Origin: Mercenaria mercenaria
Taxonomy: Eukaryota; Mollusca; Bivalvia; Venerida; Veneridae
Direction of reading: 5' to 3'
Length of the DNA: 64,000 nucleotides
NCBI RefSeq assembly: GCF_021730395.1
Contig: NW_026463224.1
Coordinates: 1 to 64,000, forward strand
Part shown: positions 35,344-44,300 of the stretch, piece after piece
How the letters are laid out: each line of letters opens with the position of its first letter
Numbering within the stretch: position 1 is the first letter of the stretch
Notes under the pieces: model-generated
Told to the model about the DNA's origin: nothing
Databases searched by the model: none
What the model saw: only the letters and a program-made list of their open reading frames with translations
Program-made: the position numbers and the translations under genes

Positions 35344-38300
35344 GTAAGTGGCCCGATTCAATAGATAACTTAAAATCTGAACACGTGCTTGGCAGTCCCA
35401 AATGTGATGTCTCCCCCCTGAGCCCCAAACGAAAAAAAATGTTTTCTTTATATCTCTTATTTTGGAGTTACAGTTACATGACTTGACAAACACTGGAGTA
35501 ATAAACGTCAAGATATGTCGTACGATACTGGTCCAGTCAGTGCCTAAATCCGAATGGTGCTTAATAATTCAGACACCTTTATAAAACAACGAGTAAATGT
35601 AAGTATTTCCAGAGAAAATTACCTTCAAATAGCGGCACCGCTAAAACAGTAAAAGTAAGAATTATGTCGTGGGGCAGGGGTTTTTTTTGGGTGTTTTTAT
35701 AGCCGTTATTCGGCTATATTCCCAATGCCAAAAAGTATGTCTTTTTCCCAAAATGAGTGTAAAAATTCCCAATCTACATTCTGAAAAATATTTCATCAAA
35801 ATTGCACAAAAATTGACCAAATTATGGACAATTTTGTAATGGAAGTCTGTTAAAGAGGTTGTACAATGTGAAATAAGTGTATGAGAAAGTGCTTAAACAC
35901 ATCCTTACTATATCCTACGGGACTAAATATTTCCCAATTTGGAACATTTACGCGTCAAAATTCCCAATTTTGGGGGTATAGGCTATGTTCCCAAATTAGC
36001 TAGAAAAAACTAGGGCTGTCATTGATTGGGTCTTAGGCGTATCGGCGATACCGATATATCAGAAGACAAATATCGACGATACATCGATATATTGATTATT
36101 AAGTTAGATTAACGACCTATTTGTTCATATGCATACTATATATCTTCCTGTAAATGCTATTTGTAGTTTTATTGCCTACTTTCCATATTTCTGTTTGATT
36201 GTGTTGTATTTGTATTTATAAAATAAAAGAAATACATAAAAATCAATAACATCTTTCATTTTTATTTTGCCTTCACTCCTTTTTTTGCATTTATCCAAAT
36301 TTACAATTTTGTGAACTTTAGTTGTTTTTTAGGGTCTGAGTGTTTATTTGGGTAGTTTTTTCTCTCTGTAAGATATCGATTTTTGAAAATGGGAATCGAT
36401 AATCGATCGACAAAAAAATATCGTTGATACATCGATATCGTTTCTATCGATGACAGCCCTAGAAAAAACCCTGTGGGGGATGACGTCACACAGCGCACGC
36501 CAGTTATTTGAGGTGCGGCGAGAGAATTCACGAATAAACAACTCGGCCCTTATCAATTTTCCCAAACTTTCATGTTAAGTTCAAGTGCATGAAAATACTA
36601 ATCCATTATTCCTGTTGTTTTTTTTTTTTTTATAGAATCAAATAGTTTCCAAGGGAGAGTGTATTGGGAAGAGAAATCTAGTCACACACTACCGCTCGAG
36701 TTTGATGGAGTACCATTCGTTATAATTGGTTCACAAGTTCGGGAATGTGTCAATGGACCCGATCGCCATCGCTCGGAAAAGAAGAAACATTCTGAAAAGC
36801 AGCAGGTACCGCCTTACCTCTTTTTGATAGTAGAAACTTACCGATATCTTTCAACACAGGTCTAAAATGATAATTATATGTACTTTGAAAACGTAGACCT
36901 TACCTTGTTAAAAAAATCTAAGCTATACTAGGTATTACTACATATTTTTGGTAATTGCTCAGCCTTTTAAATTGAAAGAAAGTAGGTTATTTTTATGCCC
37001 CATTTTTCGTGTCCGGTCCATATCTTTGTCATCGATGGATGGATTTTCAAATAACTTGGAATGAATGTGTACCACATTAAGACGACGTGTCGCGCGCAAG
37101 ACCCAGGTCCGTAGCTCAAAGGTCAAGGTCACACTTAGACATTAAAGGATAGTGCATTGATGGGTGTGTCCGGTCCATATCTTTGTCATCGATGGATGGA
37201 TTTTCAAATAACTTGGCATGAATGTGTACCACAGTACAGTAAGACGACGTGTCGCGCGCAAGACCCAGGTCCGTAGCTCGAAAGTCATGGTCACACTTAG
37301 ACATTAAGGGATAGTGCATTGATGGGCGTGTCCGGTCCATATCTTTGTCATCGATGGATGGATTTTCAAATAACTTGGCATGAATGTGTACCACAGTAAG
37401 ATGACGTGTCGCGCGCAAGACCCAGGTCCGTAGCTCAAAGGTCAAGGTCACACTTAGACATTAAGGGATAGTGCATTGATGGGCGTGTCCGGTCCATATC
37501 TTTGTCATCGGTGGATGGATTTTCAAATAACTTGGCATGAATGTGTACCACAGTAAGACGACATGTCGCGCGCAAGACACAGGTCCGTAGCTCAAAGGTC
37601 AAGGTCACACTTAGACGTTAAAGGTCATTTTTCATGATAGAGCATTGATGGGCGTGTCCGGTCCATATCTTTGTCATTCATGCATGGATTTTAAAATAAC
37701 TACGCATGAATGTGTGACACAGTAAGACGACGTGTCACGCGCAAGACCCAGCTCCGTAGGTCAAAGGTCCTAAACTCTAACATCGGCCATAACTATTCAT
37801 TTAAAGTGCCATCGGGGGCATGTGTCATCCTATGGAGACAGCTGTTGGTTTTGTGGGGGTGGGGGGGGGGGGGGTGGGTTCCACTCTATTCTTTTCTTGA
37901 AGAAATTTTCTTCCATTGCTTAGCTATATGTTATGTATCTTTTGTTTAGGAAGAACATGGTTACACAGTTATGGGAAAAAAGAGGTGTTTGCTTCAGACT
38001 ACAAAAAAGATGAATTGCTCTGCAGCAATTCATCTTAGATATATAGTCAAGTTCCCAGAATTTAAGGTAATTTCTATACAACAATAGACATAGAACCTAA
38101 GGGAGAGGTTTGTAAATTATATTTTTATTTGAGTCATTTTCTTATGGCTTGTTAAGGGCAAAGCATATTGGCAGGATTATGCAATCTACATGAAACAGCA
38201 TTGGATGTACCGATAAAATGATCTACAGAGTGTAGATTTGTATTTTCAGGATTTTGTTCATGTTATGCTAGGCATTTATAACCAATGAGAAATACAACTA

Positions 38301-41300
38301 CTTAAAAAAGTAAAAGTAGGACACTTTTTTATTCCCTCCACTTCGGGGTGGGGGTTGCATAGTTATGCCCATGTCCATCTGTCCTTCCGTCTGTCCTTTC
38401 GAGAATGTTGTGTCGCGCCTAGCTCCAAGAGTATTTGATGTAGAGTCACAAAACCTTACAGGAATCAGGGTTCTGCCACGGATATAAAATGGCTTCATAC
38501 AAATTTTCCACACCCTTTGTGGTTTGATTTTGTGACAGATTGTTAGTTTTGGAGACAATAAGTTTGTAATTGTAGACAGAATTTAAGCAGTCACCAAGCG
38601 CACTTCCAGTTTCATCTGCCAAGAGTGGGTGGAAAACAGTCAACAACATCGGGTTTGCATGGTACCGTAATCCTAGCTTCTGATTCTAGGATGTGGTTCC
38701 GCATCCGGATTCATTCAGTTGTGTAGGAGTTATGGCCCCTGACTTTAGTTATAAGTTGGTCATTTAATGTTGTATTCATTTAGTCAAGTACGAGTTATGG
38801 CCCCTAACTTAGTAAGAAATTGGTCATTTTAAAAGTTGAACTGTGTCCTTTGTCATACAGTGGGGGCATCTGTGTCACATAGACACATTTCTACTTAACT
38901 CTCTAAAAGTTATTTGACTGAAGCTGGGACTAACTGAATTTTTTTAAACTCTGAATTGGATTTTAAAGTTTTGCATGTAAAAAACTTCTAGGACAAATGT
39001 TTTAAAACTAAACACATGTCTGTGGTATAATGAGATTACCTCCCTTTGCATTTAAGTTTCTTTTAGAGTACTTTTAAAGGATGAAAACTTTTTACATTTT
39101 GCATAATCATTAATGTACTTACTCAATGAATTTCCTTGTTATACATTACAGCTAAATAATAACACTGAATGGGTCAGAAAGAAACAAGGAAAAGAGTTGA
39201 AAGAGGCTATGAAAAGAGGAAATGTGGTTGCAGAGCACAGGGTGTATGTATGTTTTCCATCAAACGAGGACCACATTGGTCATCTAACTGAAGAGGTAAT
39301 AATAGAAAATGGAATTGTGTTGACATTGACAGGGCTGTAAGATAGCTTCTTAGTAAATTTTAAATCAAAATAAATTTTACTGACAGATTCAAAAGAAAAG
39401 AGTTAATAGTGATTTCATGTTTAGAATTAAAGGGCAGAATTTTCAATGTTATCCAAGGTGTTCTCACTTAAGCTTAGTAGGGAGAGTGCAAATCTATGTA
39501 TTGTGGTGTTGTGAGTCCAGCCATGAGTGTTGCGAAGATCTATGTTAAGAAAAGAAGGTCTTAAAGAAGAAGTTGGGTCTGAAATCATTTGACCTTCAGG
39601 TCTGATTGTGGAGAAGTTAGCAGTTACTTTTGGAGAACAGATTTTCACTGGTTCAGAAACCAGGAATAATGTTAACTGCCCGAAGTTACATAACTGAATT
39701 ATGGTTGAAAAATATTGTTGAACTCAAAACAAACTTATCCAAGATGGCGAATTTTTTGTATAATGTAAAGACATTTAATATGGAAGCTGTTGTTCTCAGT
39801 GCCCGTTATTACAGCAGCTTAACGATTTGTACAGTTCTGCTTTATTGATTGATAGCTACATAGGTACATATCCCAATAATTAATGGAAATGTCATTATGA
39901 GTAAAAGTTGAAATCAGTATTTTTATATTTTTTGGTCCTGAGGGATCATAGAGTCTATTTAATATCTGTGTAATACAGTTCTGCTTACGCTGGTGCAAGT
40001 GTGAGAGGTGTTGCATTTTCCATTACCTCAGTGTTTTGTAAAGATATTAATGCAATTTTTCTTGTGTGTTGTTAATAATAAGGAATGTCTACAAAATTAG
40101 TTTGCACAGTCCATAGTGGTAGATCTAACTGTTATAAACTGATAAATTTGAAAATCAATTGTTAAAGATTTATTTTGTTTTGTTCAGCATATCAATTTGT
40201 TGTTGTTTCAGTTTGGCTTGATGTCTCAGAGAGTAGACAAGTCCATTATCTCTAAAATACACATGCTTGTTGGAGAAGGAGTGACAAATGCTGCCGAAAT
40301 GAAACGTCACCTTTCAATATTTTGTAAGACGCAACATCCAGAAATGCCATAATGCAGCAGACGATTTTATCCATCGAATAAAGACATACGCAACCATATG
40401 TATAGGGCTATGCGATTAACACAGTAAGTTGCTTTACAGCAGTAAGGTCACATTATGGCTATGTTTCATTGCTATATTAGCTTGCTGTGTGTTGATACTT
40501 TGAAATTTTAAGTACTGTACAGAATGCAGCAACACTTGTTTCAGGTAATCTGCCCACTGTTACATGTACAGAATGCAGGAACACTTGTTAAGTAATCTGT
40601 CTGCTATGATAAAACCGAAATATTTTGAAAATGGCGTAATACCCAAGACAAACAAATTATTTAGGTCTTCTTGATTTGTTATTCTGCCATAGTTAATTTT
40701 TATTACTACATGTATTACAGATTTTCTTCAGAGGATCAAGAGAATCTTTTGCAGTGTGTAAACAAGTGGAAATTAGAAAATCCCAGTGACCATTACTTTT
40801 TTAATCCAAGGTTTGATTTGTTGATTTTAACTTCACATTGTCTTCTCTTTTTCCTGGCTGCAAAAGCTAGTGTGGGCATGGAAATGTAGTCTTCCTGTTT
40901 GTAACTCTGAGCATGCAATTATTACCTTTGATGGTGTTGCCACTTTAGTATTCATTTTTTATCTTTGTTATGAAAGTAACACTGGAAGATCTAAGAATTT
41001 AAGTTAAGATTTTTAAGTTAACTGTAGGATTTTCATGGAAGTGGCAACTTCTGCTTATCTTACAGATCTTAAAAAATTTCCATAAGATTGCCATTTTGTT
41101 TTACACCAACACTTATTCCTCTTTCATCAATTACAAGTAAAAAGTCCCCTAATAATAGATCTTAAGTGATTTAAAACCAACCCAATGTTACATATTGAAC
41201 ATGCAAATACTTTGTTACAGTCCAAGTGATACAGATGAAGAAGACACTGACAGGGCTTTTATATTTATGCACCAGACTTGGTGGCAGCAGGTGTTACTTA

Positions 41301-44300
41301 GGCGGTATGGAAATGAGATTTGCCTCTTGGATTCAACCTACAAGACCTCAAAATATGATATCCCTCTGTTTTTTGTATGTGTTTCCACTAATGTAGGTTA
41401 CTCCATAGTTGGAACATTTCTTATTCCAAATGAAAGACAGAGAGCATCCAAAGAGGTCTTAGGGTTCTCCAGGAGTGGAATGTGGATTGGAAACCAGCAT
41501 ATTTTATGACAGATTATGACATAAAAGAGATAGCAGCGATAGAAAACACCTTTCCAGGTACGCTGAATATTATTCATAATATGCTCTTCACTCTGAAAGT
41601 ATAAATCGTGACACAATAGTGATAATTTCTATGTTATTTTTTTCCTTATTTTTCTCTTTTTTTTGCTTTCAGAAATACTGATAGGTGTGTAGAAAACTTC
41701 ATGCAGACTTTTCATAATTAATTTTCTCAATGTTTCATTTGTAACATTCTCTTTTCATGCCCCCAAAGGTGGTAACATTGCCACATGTATATGTGTTTGT
41801 CTGTGTAAATTTATTTATGGGCTGTATCTCTGCCATCCAGAAAGGGATTTAGAAAACATTGGCATAAATGTTCACGATAATGAGAAGACATGTCGTGCTC
41901 AATACCATAACTTCAAGGTCAATGTCATAGTCAGAGATAAAAGGTCAAAAGGGTCTGATTCATGTCTGGTCTCTAACTCTGCCATCTGTGAAGAGATTTT
42001 GAAATAACTTAAGATGAAAATTCACCATAATGAGAGGATTTCCAGAGTAACATTTTCTCCAAATATTTTTATTCACATTGCAATGACGCAATTTTTACAA
42101 GTCAGTAGCAAATAATATTGTTAAAGAATGGATTGTACCAGATCCAGTGTGTTCTAATGGCAGGCATTTAATCAACAGGAACTTTATTACAAGATACAAA
42201 ACTCGCTGGCCTGGTGCTGATGACATTTCAGATGACTGGAGTATTAATACGAGACCACATACAATACAGTCAGATAGTTTCAACTGTGGTGTGTATTGCA
42301 TGATGGTAAGTATTCATATTATATATCTTACAGTGGCCTTTATATGTGTCTGTTCTGCTAATGCTCCCTGAATAAAAAGTTTGGAAAATAATTCTATTCA
42401 AGAAATAAACTGAAGTAATAAATAAATGATTACTGTTAAAAGTTGATTCTTGGTTTTGATGTTATTCAGCTTTGAATAAATTTCATATGCAATGGACCTG
42501 TGCATATTATAGGAATTGTTTGTCCCCTTATTATGTCTCCCACATAGATGGTTGGAGACTTATTATTTAGGCCTTTGCAATCTGTTTGTCTGTCCCATAA
42601 AGCTTGTTCAGGATTTCGACGAAACTTTAATTCATTAATACCAAGCCAAGTTATGCATATCACTGACATGTTGTGCTTCACTGCACAAAGTGGTCGCTTG
42701 AGCTAAAGACCGTCAGAATTTTTTTTTCCAACTTTCACCTGTCAAACTGCTGGCCAGATTTCAGTGAAACTTCACTTTAATGATAGGTACCAAGCTTAGT
42801 TTTGCATAATGCTGACACGATCTGCTTTGCTGCACAAAATGGACTCTAGAGCTTACAGTATAAATACTATAAATAGGGGGAGACATATGTTTTTTATAGC
42901 AAAAATACCCATTTAAGTCTTCTTCCATTTTTCAGTTTGCAGAAAGACACCTACTATCTATGAACATGACTGGTATTGACAACACAGATCTTACAAAAAT
43001 GAGGAAGTCCGTTGCAAGTAGAATCATGTTATTTGAACGTAAGATTGTGAATTTGTATGGAATTGTAGTATTATATCTATGTCGGTACTGGGCATTTACA
43101 ATATACAAAATAGGACATAGTGAAGTTGGAAAGAAGTTTTTCTCTTATGTATGAGAAATATTTATAAAAAACCATTTAGCTAAATGTTTTTTAGCTTTAA
43201 CTGGACAAAGGGCAGTATGTAAACCATTCTAGGCCTACAAGTTATGGCCCTTTAAACTTTTCTAAAATGCTATTCTGTCCAAAACTTAGCTTTCATCATA
43301 CATATTATTGTAAACTGTATATTGGATGACTTGCGGGTCAGCAGTCAAAACTTTCACCTATCAAATGAATAGAGGACAGTAGTTGCATATATTTTCTTAG
43401 AATTTCAGATCAATTTTGTATCTATTTCTACTAAAAGGATTCGATTTTAATTTTAATTAGTTCAAAATGAACCCCCACATTAAGTGACAAATGGTATTTT
43501 ACACCAGAAATATGTCCAGTTGATACACTTAAAAATTATGCACTTATGTCTTGGTTATGCTAAACTGATCTGACTAAATCTATGAAATTGTTATCATCAT
43601 TATCATCATCCATATTTAGGGTATTTAACACTGAAGTGATAGCTGGACTTTCCTCAGGTATTCTTTATTTCACTATCAGACATCTAAATAGTCAAGCTTG
43701 CTGTCTTTTTTTTTTGGTTTCTCCTGTAATATTTATTTTCATTATTTACAGATTACCTAACAGACTGTTGCCCAAAGTGCGGCTTTGTAATAGAAGATGA
43801 TCATAAAGTGAGCACTTTTCTTCTTTTGTGACCCCAAATGTTTATTTATTTATTTTTTTTTTCTTGTTGGGGGAGGGCTCTTAGAGTTGCCATTGTCCAC
43901 CATCAGTCCATCATGTGTCTGAATTTTTATTATATCTAAAAAGGTATTTGACCAAAACTCATCAAATCTCACAAGATTTTTTTTCAAATTTACCCTTATT
44001 TAGATCTTTTGGCTTTTGTCTTAATATTTCAGTCTATTTTCAGTAACTATTTTGTCTTCCTTCTCAGTGTCCACTGCTTCAACTAGTGTTTTATTTCATT
44101 CTTATCTTATGTCACAATTTAGATGAGCATTCATGTCTTTTTGCATTTTTTTTTCACATTTTTGTTGGCTAATTATTATGAGTAATTGCAGATGCAGTGT
44201 AGTAAATGCCATAGATGGTACCACTTTAAACCATACTGCCTTGCTGATGATGTCGCAGATATGAATGATGGTGAAGATTTTGTCTGCAGGTTGTGTAAAG

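Noticed and set aside
37116-37451. 111-codon minus-strand frame
   Set aside because: It lies inside five tandem copies of a non-coding bivalve repeat and repeats the same peptide twice.
40350-40352. Recoding of the in-frame stop as selenocysteine
   Set aside because: The codon is TAA, not TGA, and no selenocysteine insertion element was noticed.
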